The notes under the pieces: model-generated
Told to the model about the DNA's origin: nothing
Databases searched by the model: none
Seen by the model: only the letters and a program-made list of their open reading frames with translations
Program-made: the position numbers and the translations under genes
Shown: positions 1-8,400 of the stretch, piece by piece
Layout: every line of letters starts with the position of its first letter
Position numbering within the stretch: position 1 is the first letter of the stretch
Assembly: GCA_949283985.1 (NCBI GenBank)
Contig: CASDUM010000022.1
Coordinates: 1 to 13,099, forward strand
DNA from: an uncultured Mycoplasmataceae bacterium
GTDB taxonomy: Bacteria; Bacillota_I; Bacilli_A; Mycoplasmatales; Mycoplasmoidaceae
Direction: 5' to 3'
Length of the DNA: 13,099 bases

Positions 1-1576
1 AATAGAAAATTATAGATGACTTGGAAACGGGAATAATGAGAGATATGGTTCACATTTTGAAAAAGAAACATACCCAGTTTATTTAAATGCTAATAAAATA
101 TATTCAATAGATTTTTATAATGCCATATGTGATAATTCTAACGAATCATCTACAATGAATAAAGTTTCAATAAATTATTTAGGTGATCAAGAATCTGATA
201 AAAATAAGAATAAAGTAGATTTAAATAATCAACCTTTTGCTAATTCATTTCAAACCATTGAAAGAAATTCTTATAGTGAAACAGTTGATATTATCGACAA
301 ATTTTACAACCTAGAAATTCCTTCAATAAAAAAGTACTATTGATATGTAGAAGAACAGAAATTATTTAAAAATGAATATGATATTTCTGCAGTAAATGAT
401 TTTGATATTCCAATTGTTGAAAAAAAACTTGGAAGCTTAGCAACATCTAAAAATATAGCATTTAGTCCATGAACAGAAAGTGCGGACTCTGAGAAAAGTG
501 TAATAGAACGTCTTTTAGGAATAAATGAAAGTTGAGTACATATAACTAGCAAAGAAAACAATGAAACATTTGGGGGTTTTGATATTAATCTGGACAAACC
601 AATAAATATTAAAAAAATTAGTTTTAGTGCTAGAAGTCCAGAGGAAGCAGCTCAAAGAGTTAAAATTATAGATTTAGATAGTAATTTGGAAATTTATGAT
701 GGATATATTAATTATTGATGAGATTATTATGGCCAATACATAACTTTTAAAAATAAAGTAGAACTTAAAAATTTCCGAATAAATTTTTATAAATGCGAGG
801 ATGATAGAGAATCGACCCCAGATAAATATAGAAATATATCAAGAGACAATAATAGTGGTTGAATAATTTATTATCCAAATCCAATTTCCTTTAATAGTTT
901 TGCAAATGATGGTGACTATAATACCTATAAATATATGAAATATGGTTATTCTATTTTTAATGAAAATATAGATGTATTAGGACCTTGAAATATAACAAGT
1001 GATAATGCTATATTTAAAAGTAAGCAATTAATTTCAAGATATTCAGGAAGTATAATTAAAATAAAAGTACCTAAAGGCATATCAAGGATAGCGATTATTG
1101 GCGATCAATATACTAGTAATGGTGAATTTGATGTGTACATTAATGATAATAATAAAAAATCATACTCCAATCATTCAGATAATCCACAAATAGCTTACGT
1201 TCTTGCTGAAATTGAATTAGATTCTTCAATTGAAAATTATATAACAATAAAAACTACAAATGTTGATAAATATAATCCATTTAGTTTTCAAGGTGTATTA
1301 TTAGATTATTCATATGGTATAGAATATTTAGTTGAAGATGAAGAATTTATTAAAAATAGTGAAGAACATGTAATTGATTGATGAGTTTGAGTTATAGTAG
1401 GCTCATCCACATCATTATCAATATTAGTAGTAACATTATTTATTTGAAAGAAAAGATCAAGAAATAATAGAGATAAACCTAAACCAACAAAAAAAGTTGT
1501 TATTAGCAAACCATCACCACAAAATAATAGATTGACTACATCGACTATAAATGAGAGGAAAAATCATCCATCATAA
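1..1576 (+). CDS. Surface protein with glycan-binding-like ectodomain and C-terminal membrane anchor (5' partial)
   Basis: Open from the left edge (first whole codon at base 2) to TAA at 1574-1576, giving 524 visible residues; the start and any signal peptide lie outside. The frame contains many TGA codons read as Trp. Two stretches look like galactose-binding beta-sandwiches. Around visible residues 147-265 the pattern resembles F5/8-type C domains, including FDINLDKPINIKKISF from 193. Around 316-445 it includes GEFDVYIND (374-382) and, later, FQGVLLDY, as in carbohydrate-binding modules. A single hydrophobic helix spans about 460-482 and is followed by a 42-residue basic tail (KKRSRNN, then PKP and KPSP segments). 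The expected topology is a type I protein with its ectodomain outside and tail in the cytoplasm. A role as adhesin or glycan-binding protein is inferred from fold-like patterns only; an enzymatic domain could lie upstream. A terminator follows the stop. Confidence 0.75.
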
Positions 1577-1613
1577 TATCATTACTCTTTTGTTAAAAAT
1601 ATATTCTAGTAAC

Positions 1614-1647
1614 AAAGATGTGCTTTTTTGCACATCTTTTTTATTTT
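1614..1647 (+). terminator. Rho-independent terminator of the first surface-protein gene
   Basis: Perfect 10-bp stem, AAAGATGTGC (1614-1623) with GCACATCTTT (1630-1639), around a six-T loop and followed by a T-rich tail. It lies 37 bases after the stop of the upstream gene and before the promoter of the next one. Confidence 0.9.
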
Positions 1648-1673
1648 GTCTTCACACGATATTTTTTAATACC

Positions 1674-1702
1674 TTGATTTTATATATCAATAGTTTTATA
1701 AT
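1674..1702 (+). promoter_or_regulatory. Housekeeping sigma-factor promoter of the second surface-protein gene
   Basis: TTGATT at 1674-1679 and TATAAT at 1697-1702, separated by exactly 17 bases. Transcription would start near 1709, so the leader would be only about 15 nt and would begin at the Shine-Dalgarno sequence AAAGGAG (1708-1714). The same hexamers and spacing recur at 3848-3876. Confidence 0.8.
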
Positions 1703-1723
1703 TAAACAAAGGAGTAATAATAT

Positions 1724-3583
1724 ATGAAAAAAAAGAACTTAATACTTTTAGCAAGTTTATTTTCATTTCCATTAATTACTAGCATGGATAATGTTAGTCC
1801 GATTGGATATAAACATAATATATCAAAAGAACAAAATAAAAAATTAGATTCGCAAGAGACAACTTCATTATCGAACCAAGTAAGAACAACAAATGAGGGG
1901 GGGGTATTTAGTAAGCAACTTTCAAGTAATGAAAAAACATATATTGATACAGGAACAACTGGACCAAGAGGGATTTTGTTGCCTACAAATGATTATCATG
2001 TAACATATTTTGATAATAGTGGTAATGAAATTTGAACATCTGAAAAATCTTTTCAATCAACATCTAATACTGCGCAGAAATTTAATCAAATAGCTAGTTC
2101 TGTCTATGCAAATAATAAATTTTATGTATTATACTTTGTTCCTGGTTCTGATGCAAATTACTCACCTTTTAGATTGTGTGTCATTGATGAAAAAACAGGG
2201 TCAACACTTACGGAACTTCCTTTAGGGACTTCATATTATGAACCTAAAATAAACTCGTTTAATTTAATAAATGTTGATGGAACAGAAAATTATATAATTT
2301 TTGTTGCAAGATCTAACATTGAAACTGCTTGCTATAAAATAACATTTATAGAAACAATAAATAACACTATTGCAGCGCAATTATTTAAACCTGGAAATTC
2401 TTTTGATATGATTACTTCTATATCTGCAAAATGTATAGGTAATCAAATATATTTTGCTTTCATATATATAGAAAAATCAAATCATAATAACAAAACATTA
2501 AATTTTTATAGAATGAATATAAATACTAATAATATAGTGAATTTAATTAAAGGGGATAGTCTTTCAATTAATGTTCCTTGAAATGATTGACCAGAAGTTG
2601 ATAAACAAACTGTTAAATTGGTTATGAATGTAATAGAAAAAGGAAATGGTGCATGAGAAGCATCAGTTAGATATGTTAATACATGAACATCTGAAAAATC
2701 TATTACAACATTCAATTTTGATAATAATACTCAAGGGTCAATAGGCGCTGAAAATATACAAAAAATTTCTCTTGGACCAGGAGAAGATCTTAATGTTACC
2801 TTTAATAATAGTTCACTTGAGGTAGCTAAGATAATAAATAATGATATATATCTATGAGTTAATGAATCTTGAGTAACAGATGTAGCACCTCATATTATAA
2901 GAATAAATGGTAATGAAGAAATTTTGCCAGATACACTAACAAGAAATTTAAGATCAAATCAACTAGAATGAAATTACAATCAAGCTTTTTTAATTGATGA
3001 TGCACTAAATACCTCAATATTTTCAACAACTAGTAAAAATAGTTTAGAGTTTGTTGATTCAACAAACCAAACTTTTAAAATTAAATCAATTCCAGTGTAT
3101 ACTCCTGATACTTCTTCCCCTAAACAAGCATCAGATAATAATTTAATGATAATTATAATCGCAGCTGTTTCTGGAGTAGTTATAATATTAATTGTAGTTA
3201 TTATATTCTTATTAGTAAGAATCTCTAAAAATAAAAAGAAAAAACTTAAAAATATTAAAAAACCTAATGTTGGACCTAGAAACAATTTATTGACAAATAG
3301 TTCACCAAATGTAGGTGGACCTAAACAAATTGGAAATCAACATAATGTTCAACGACGAAATAATGTAATTAACCAACAACCTCAAAATAATGCAAATAGA
3401 CATCAACCCAATATGAATCCTGGTAATGTGACACCAGTTAGACCTCTAGTTGGTGGTTCTATTCCTATGAACACTAGACAACCAAGTATGATAAAACCTA
3501 CTGCGCCACCCCCACCCCCACCTCCAATCAGTATGAATAATCAAGCACCTAAATCTTTTTCGCCTAAAATGATAAAGAAATAA
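1724..3583 (+). CDS. Surface protein with signal peptide, one membrane helix and proline-rich cytoplasmic tail
   Basis: 619 aa with in-frame TGA as Trp. The ATG lies 9 nt after AAAGGAG. Residues 1-20 (MKKKN, then a hydrophobic core ending near ITS) look like a Sec signal peptide; there is no lipobox Cys, so it is probably not a lipoprotein. Residues 21-455 are beta-rich and Asn/Ser/Thr-rich, with strands such as KFYVLYF and IYFAFIYI that hint at a propeller, though I do not recognise the family. A strongly hydrophobic helix at about 475-498 is followed by RISKNKKKKLKN and then a 121-residue basic, Asn/Pro/Gln-rich tail containing seven consecutive prolines (595-601). The likely topology is ectodomain outside, tail inside. 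It resembles the upstream protein in overall plan. A G8 run (1897-1904) inside codons 58-61 could cause phase variation. Adhesin or host-interaction function is inferred, not shown. Confidence 0.85.
1897..1904 (+). repeat. G8 homopolymer in the surface-protein coding region
   Basis: Eight consecutive Gs within GAG GGG GGG GTA, the longest G or C run I saw in this AT-rich window. Adding one G would put TAG (1909-1911) in frame at once. Removing one G would run to TAA at 2001-2003. Either change truncates the protein just after the signal peptide. Confidence 0.9.
3506..3526 (+). other. Seven-proline codon run in the cytoplasmic tail
   Basis: Codons CCA CCC CCA CCC CCA CCT CCA encode residues 595-601 of the second surface protein. 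This is an unusually C-rich patch for the window. Polyproline of this length normally stalls ribosomes unless elongation factor P is present, and can form a polyproline-II helix for protein contacts. Confidence 0.85.
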
Positions 3584-3602
3584 TATTAGTCAATATAACA
3601 TT

Positions 3603-3646
3603 AACATATCTTTATTTAGTAATTAACTAATTAAAGATATGTTTTT
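3603..3646 (+). terminator. Hairpin terminator after the second surface-protein gene
   Basis: AACATATCTTT (3603-3613) pairs with AAAGATATGTT (3633-3643). A nested TTAGT/ACTAA stem with loop AATTA lies inside, and the T-run extends to 3646. It starts 20 bases after the stop codon. Confidence 0.85.
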
Positions 3647-3847
3647 ATTAAAGTCTCACATTATCACATGAAAAACCTTTTATGATATGGAATAATAAAA
3701 TGAATTTAAAAATTATACAATGTTCAAGTTTTACCAAAAGATGAATTTACAAATACTACTAAAAATTATTTTTTACATTAAGTAATTTTATCAACATTAA
3801 AAATTGTTTATTCCAGAAGCAAAAATAAAATTTTGTTGGTTATAAAT
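3647..3847. other. AT-rich intergenic stretch with no supported gene
   Basis: About 200 bases lie between the terminator and the next promoter. All frames are broken by TAA or TAG; the longest stretches are about 20-25 codons, such as one from 3710 to a TAA near 3779. No tRNA, riboswitch, inverted heat-shock element (CIRCE) or repeat was recognised. It may be a decayed gene remnant or plain spacer. Confidence 0.5.
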
Positions 3848-3876
3848 TTGATTTTTTATTTTTAATAAAATATAAT
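3848..3876 (+). promoter_or_regulatory. Housekeeping promoter of the acidic protein-Hsp70 operon
   Basis: TTGATT (3848-3853), 17 bases, TATAAT (3871-3876). Initiation would fall near 3883, about 10 nt before the ATG at 3894. That leaves almost no leader and no Shine-Dalgarno sequence for the first gene. No CIRCE-like inverted repeat overlaps it. Confidence 0.8.
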
Positions 3877-3893
3877 TAATTTATAGTTATTAA

Positions 3894-4568
3894 ATGGAAA
3901 ACAAAATGGAAAATTTAAATTCTAATGAAAATAGATTGCTTTTGTTTGAGATTGATGAGAATACAGTAAGTGAAATTGCAAAAGAAAAAAATTTTCAAAA
4001 TATTACTGATGTCATTGTTGATTTAATAATTAATGATCACAACAATGTTCACAATATCATGAAACCAATCTTAGATACAGAATCTTTTAATTTAGATCAA
4101 CTAAAATTTAAAATTATAAAAGATTCTAGAAAAGAAAAAATATATGAAGTTTCATACCATGATATAGAAACTAAAGATGAAAAAATTATTGGCGATATAA
4201 TTATTAAAATGAATTATGAATCATATAAAGGCAACATGTCTAATGCAGTAGAAAATTCATATTGCAACTCAGCTGTAAATCCATTTTTAAATAAAGTGTA
4301 TAAATTATATAATGAAAATTCGTCAGAAGGTGAATTAGAAAATTTATATAATTCTACATCAGAGGATATTGGTAAATATAGAGAAGTGAATGTTCATGAT
4401 AACGAGTCACTATTTATGGATCCAGCATCAACAGATGATATTATCATTGAAGGACTAGATGAAATTGATGAAACTAAATACATACCATATCCAAATGGTC
4501 CTTTAAATAGACCGCCAGTTCCGTTTGATTTATGAAGATTAATTAAAGATAGAAAAAAAGGAGAATAA
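3894..4568 (+). CDS. Acidic hypothetical protein, first gene of the Hsp70 operon
   Basis: 224 aa when the TGA at 4533-4535 is read as Trp; the stop is TAA at 4566-4568, 1 nt before the Hsp70 start. I do not recognise a family. The protein is hydrophilic and rich in Glu, Asp, Asn and Lys. It has no signal peptide or membrane helix, so it should be cytoplasmic. The C-terminus changes character: an acidic stretch at about 175-195 leads to YIPYPNGPLNRPPVPFDLW and a basic end. The start is uncertain: ATG at 3894 follows the promoter with almost no leader, and the second ATG at 3906 (residue 5) is also possible; neither has a Shine-Dalgarno. Its end holds the AGGAG site of the Hsp70 gene, so the two are probably co-expressed. 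A partner or cofactor role for Hsp70 is a guess from position alone. Confidence 0.75.
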
Positions 4569-4569
4569 T

Positions 4570-6333
4570 ATGAGTACATTAAAAGATCAAGATATTATAG
4601 GTATTGACCTTGGGACCACAAATTCGTGTGTTGCCATTGTTGAAAATGGTGTTCCAAGAGTTATTCAAAATGAAGAAGGAAAAAGAACGATTCCATCAGT
4701 TGTTGCATGAGATGGATCAAAAATAGTAGTTGGTGATCAAGCAAAAGCATTTTTACTTGAAGATAAAGAAGCGATTTTTTCTGTAAAAAGATTTATGGGA
4801 ACTAAGGAAGAAATTGAATTAGGAGGTAAGAAATATTCTCCTGAACAAATTTCAGGTTTAATTCTTCAATACATTAAAAATAGAACAGAAGTTTCTTTAG
4901 GGAGACCGATTTCAAAAGCAATTGTTACTGTTCCAGCATATTTTAATGATGGACAAAGACAAGCAACAATTAATGCTGGTAAAATTTCAGGTCTTGAAAT
5001 AGTTAGAATTGTTAATGAACCAACAGCTGCTTCACTAGCTTATGGATTAGATAAATTAGATAATGATATGAAAATTCTAGTTTATGACCTTGGTGGTGGT
5101 ACATTTGACGTTTCAGTTCTTCATTTACATGATGGAGTATTTGATGTTATGGCCACATCAGGTGATAACCATTTAGGTGGTGATGACTGAGATAGAAGAC
5201 TTGAAGAATGAATTATCAATTCAATTAAAGAACAATATGGAAAAACAGTTGATTTAAAAAACCAATTAAATATCAACAAAATTAAGGGATATGCTGAATG
5301 ATTAAAAATCCAATTATCATTTAATCAAGAAGTTTCATTAGATGTTTCAGAATTCACTAACAATGAAGGTGATTCAATTTATATTACTAAACAACATTTT
5401 GAAGACATAACTGCTGATTTATTAAATAGAACAAAAATTCCAGTAGAAGACGCTGTAAAAGAATCAGGATTAAGACCAGATGAAATTGACAAGATTATTC
5501 TTGTTGGTGGTTCTACAAAAATGCCAATGGTTAAAGAATATGTTAGTCAATATTTTGGTAGACAACCTGAAGAAGGTGTTAATCCAGATGAAGTAGTTGC
5601 TATTGGTGCTGCAATACTAGGTTCATCATTAAAAGGTGAATTAGATGTACAATTAAATGACGTTATTCCTATTACTATTGGTATGGAAGGATATGACGGA
5701 AAAACTATTCCTATTATTAAAAGAAACACAAAAATTCCTCATCTTGAAACAGGAATATTTACAACAAACTTTGATAATCAAGATAAATTAGAAATTAAAG
5801 TAGTTCAAGGTGAAAGACCAATTGCTGCTGATAATAAGCAATTAGGTGAATTTGAATTTTCTGGAATTCCTGCAGCTCCAGCTGAAGTTCCACAAATCCA
5901 AATAAGTTATAAAATAGATGAAAATGGTATCTTAAATGTATCTGCAAAAGACTTAGTTACAAATAAAGAACAAACAGTAACTATTAAAGATAATTCTGGT
6001 CTTACACAAGAAGAAATTAGAAAAATGATTGCAGATGCTGAAAAATTCAGAAATGAAGACTTACAAAAATTAAAAGACCTTGAATTAGTTGATATCATGT
6101 GACAATATGTAAAATTATTAGTTGATTATGTTAATGCTAATCCTTATAATAAATTACCATATTATAATAGAGATAGATCAATTGAATGAATTAGAAAAAT
6201 GGAAGAATTTGCAAATTCAGGAGATTATAAATCAATTAGAATAAACTTCATTGCATTCCAATTCCACATTTATGTAACTATGTATGAAGAAATTAAAAAA
6301 GGTTACAAAATGAATTTCAAAACTGATATTTAA
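4570..6333 (+). CDS. Hsp70 family chaperone (DnaK-like) with divergent linker and lid
   Basis: 587 aa. The ATG lies 6 nt after AGGAG (4559-4563). The ATPase domain is intact: IGIDLGTTNS (10-19), catalytic-type Lys73 in VKRFMGT, VTVPAYF, NEPTAASLAYG with Glu150, DLGGGTFD (173-180), the adenine-site pattern ExxKxxLS, and ILVGGST. The beta substrate-binding domain keeps GERPIAADNKQLGEF and the IDENGILNVSAKDL segment. Two features are odd. The interdomain linker reads DVQLND (359-364) where DnaK normally has DVLLLD. The lid after about residue 508 (MWQYVKLLVD onward, Trp/Tyr-rich) does not look like a DnaK lid, and the usual disordered acidic tail is missing. It sits behind an unknown acidic gene rather than hrcA/grpE/dnaJ, so it is probably a second, specialised Hsp70 rather than the main DnaK. 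Confidence 0.93.
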
Positions 6334-6341
6334 TTATCAAT

Positions 6342-6374
6342 AAAAGAGAATTAGTTTAACTAATTCTCTTTTTT
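6342..6374. terminator. Bidirectional terminator between convergent genes
   Basis: GAGAATTAG (6346-6354) pairs with CTAATTCTC (6360-6368) around the loop TTTAA. AAAA on the left and TTTTTT on the right give a U-tail in either direction. It ends the Hsp70 transcript (stop at 6333). On the minus strand it overlaps the last codons and TAG stop (6360-6362) of the DUF2779 gene. Confidence 0.88.
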
Positions 6375-8306
6375 GTCTAATATTCAATTAATATATAATT
6401 CAACTGCTATCATTGCTCTAACATCATTTTCACAATATATTTTTAATTGTTCTTTAAGTCGATTTCATTCATCATCTATTAACATATTAAAAAATCTTTT
6501 TGTTGTCTCTTGCTGACAGATACCACCATTTTTAATTTCCAATTTTTTATAATCCTTACATTTACATAAATTAAATATATCAGGATTTTCTTTCTCTATT
6601 AATGCTAGAACTTTTTTTATTGAATAGAATCCATGAAGTTCTTCTAGGATTATATTATTTTTTGATGGAGTAAAAAAATCTGCCAAATCATATAAGTTAT
6701 TATTTATAATATTTATTTTTTTTATGTAATCTATTTCATTAATATACAACTTCATTTCTTCTAATCTTGATCTTTCAAAGTTTTTATTGTATACAATGTA
6801 CGAACAATTTGAACCATTATATATTGAATCAACAATAAGTTTAAATCATTCAAGTGATATTTTTCTTGGATCAATTACGAGATTGTCACAATGTCAATTT
6901 TTTATATCATCATTTGATGACTTAATAATTGAACACTGGGTTATTATTTGAGAAAAAGGAAGTGTATTATCAAAAGATCTAATTGAAGTGTTTATTGTTT
7001 CAAAGTCAAAATAAACACTTTTTTCTTTTTTGATATTTAGTAAGTTTCTACAATTTGCTTTGTTAATTATATCTTCTTTTTTAATAAAACATTTTTCATA
7101 TAATATTTTATTTCCGTTTTTTCCTTTAATATCATCTTCTACTAATTTTTTCTTATTTGTAGCATTTATAATTTCTAATGCTTTTTTTGATTGATCAACT
7201 ATAGTACCAGAATATTTAAATATTTCGTATCCTTGATTTATATATATTTCTTTTAAATCATTCCAAAATTGACTTTTTTTAAAATCGCCATTATCCTGGA
7301 TAGAAGGTTTAAAATTAATTGGGATTGTTTTTTCTTCATCCATAGAAATTTTATGATTTCATAGTTCATCAATTACATTATCGAAGTTATTATTAAGATC
7401 TAAAAATAACTCTATTTTTTCTGAAACATTTGTTCTTGGACTTTCATTTCCTCTTATTTCTAATTCTGTAAAATCGTTATTTAATATCGAGTTAAAAGAA
7501 ACGGGAAATGATTTAGTTATATTGGGTTGAACAAACCAATTTCCAGTTTTTAACATCGATATAGCTTCAATAATTTCATCATACGAGCGATATAAATCAT
7601 TAAATTTTGTATTAAATGATGGAGCAGTTTTTGTAATATTGAAATATGGAGTAATTTCAAAAGAAATTTGATCTTTTAATAGTTTCTCGTATTTAATAAT
7701 GCATAATTCATAATTGAATAGTAAATTATCATTAAATGGTTGATCTTCAATTACATTTTTTTGATAAAGAATGTCAAGATAATGGTGTAATTTTGTTGAT
7801 GAAGTTGCTTTTGTTTCAATCATTCTTAATATTCCATCTTTTTTAACAAGAGCATCACATTTAGTAATCATATTATTTTTTATAAAAACAGGTTGAAATA
7901 AAATTATTTCTTCATTTAAGTTTATTAAATCTAAAGTTATTAAATATAACTCTTCCATAGTTTTAAATTTAAATTCTTTTGATTCTAAATCAGTATATTT
8001 TATATCTTTATATTTATTACATACAAACTCTTTAGTTTTACTATCAATAATTCTTCCTTCTATTATTCTTGGGTCATTATCATCTATTTCTTGATTATTT
8101 TCTAATTCTTCTCTATAGTATTCAAGAACATCAAATTCATCTTCTTGGTCTAAATTATCGTCTTCATCATATCCATCATATATTTTTAAATTTATTTTTG
8201 ATTTTATTCCAGCAATTATTTCTGCATTTGAAAAAAACCACATTTCCTTTTGTTTTGTGTAATAGCCAATATAATCATATTTTCCGATATATTTAGATTT
8301 TTTCAT
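6360..8306 (-). CDS. DUF2779-family protein: PD-(D/E)XK nuclease core plus DEDDy-type exonuclease-like domain
   Basis: 648 aa on the minus strand, continuous only when TGA is Trp; the stop is TAG. The start has GGAGG 4 nt upstream. The N-terminal half carries a PD-(D/E)XK pattern: Glu83 in RIIEGR, Asp151 in KCDALV, and E164-T-K166 in RMIETKAT. The C-terminal half (about 425-640) carries YFDFET (Asp434, Glu436; exonuclease motif I), YNKNFERSRLEEM (506-518; motif II-like), GFYSIKKVL, and Y624-x3-D628 in YCENDV (motif III of DEDDy enzymes). These match the DUF2779 family as I know it. The N-terminal Cys typical of Cas4-like relatives (CPK.LW) is replaced by KQKEMW, so an iron-sulfur cluster is unlikely. 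Substrate and pathway are unknown; DNA or RNA processing, or defence, are possible. It is flanked by convergent Hsp70 and divergent degV genes and appears to be monocistronic. Confidence 0.88.
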
Positions 8307-8400
8307 ACAACCTCCATCTAGAATTATCTTAATTATTAATTAAATAATAATATAAATATAGTAAAATACTAATATATATTATTTTAGTAATGGAGTGAAA
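8307..8400. promoter_or_regulatory. Divergent promoter region between DUF2779 and the degV operon
   Basis: This 94-base, almost pure A/T spacer between divergent starts must hold promoters for both sides. A TAAAAT (8362-8367) or TATATT (8375-8380) could be a -10 for the + strand operon, but no convincing -35 is paired with either. The minus-strand promoter is equally unclear. The + strand ends in GGAG (8392-8395), the ribosome site of degV-like 1. Confidence 0.45.
8311..8315 (-). promoter_or_regulatory. Shine-Dalgarno of the DUF2779 gene
   Basis: GGAGG on the minus strand, 4 nt before the ATG at 8304-8306. This is the strongest ribosome binding site in the window and fixes the start. An ATG overlapping it (8315-8317) is in a different frame. 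Confidence 0.75.

Noticed and set aside
1724..1790. Lipoprotein signal in the second surface protein
   Set aside because: No Cys follows the hydrophobic core, so a lipobox is absent; a cleaved or retained Sec signal is more likely.
2980..3285. Minus-strand hydrophobic reading frame opposite the membrane helix
   Set aside because: It is the shadow of the AT-rich, Ile/Val-coding membrane segment and lacks a ribosome site; the + strand gene is clearly real.
1724..3583. Apparent chain of short broken genes or a pseudogene
   Set aside because: The breaks are all TGA in one constant frame. The same happens in ileS, ung and Hsp70 at invariant Trp positions, so TGA is Trp and the gene is whole.
3584..3893. 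CIRCE/HrcA heat-shock operator before the Hsp70 operon
   Set aside because: No TTAGCACTC-N9-GAGTGCTAA-like inverted repeat is present.
8069..8296. Plus-strand reading frame inside the DUF2779 gene
   Set aside because: It lies opposite the N-terminal coding region, has odd His/Leu composition and no ribosome site.
6360..8306. Three separate minus-strand genes or a frameshifted nuclease
   Set aside because: The pieces share one frame and are joined by TGA codons; conserved motifs run through the joins.
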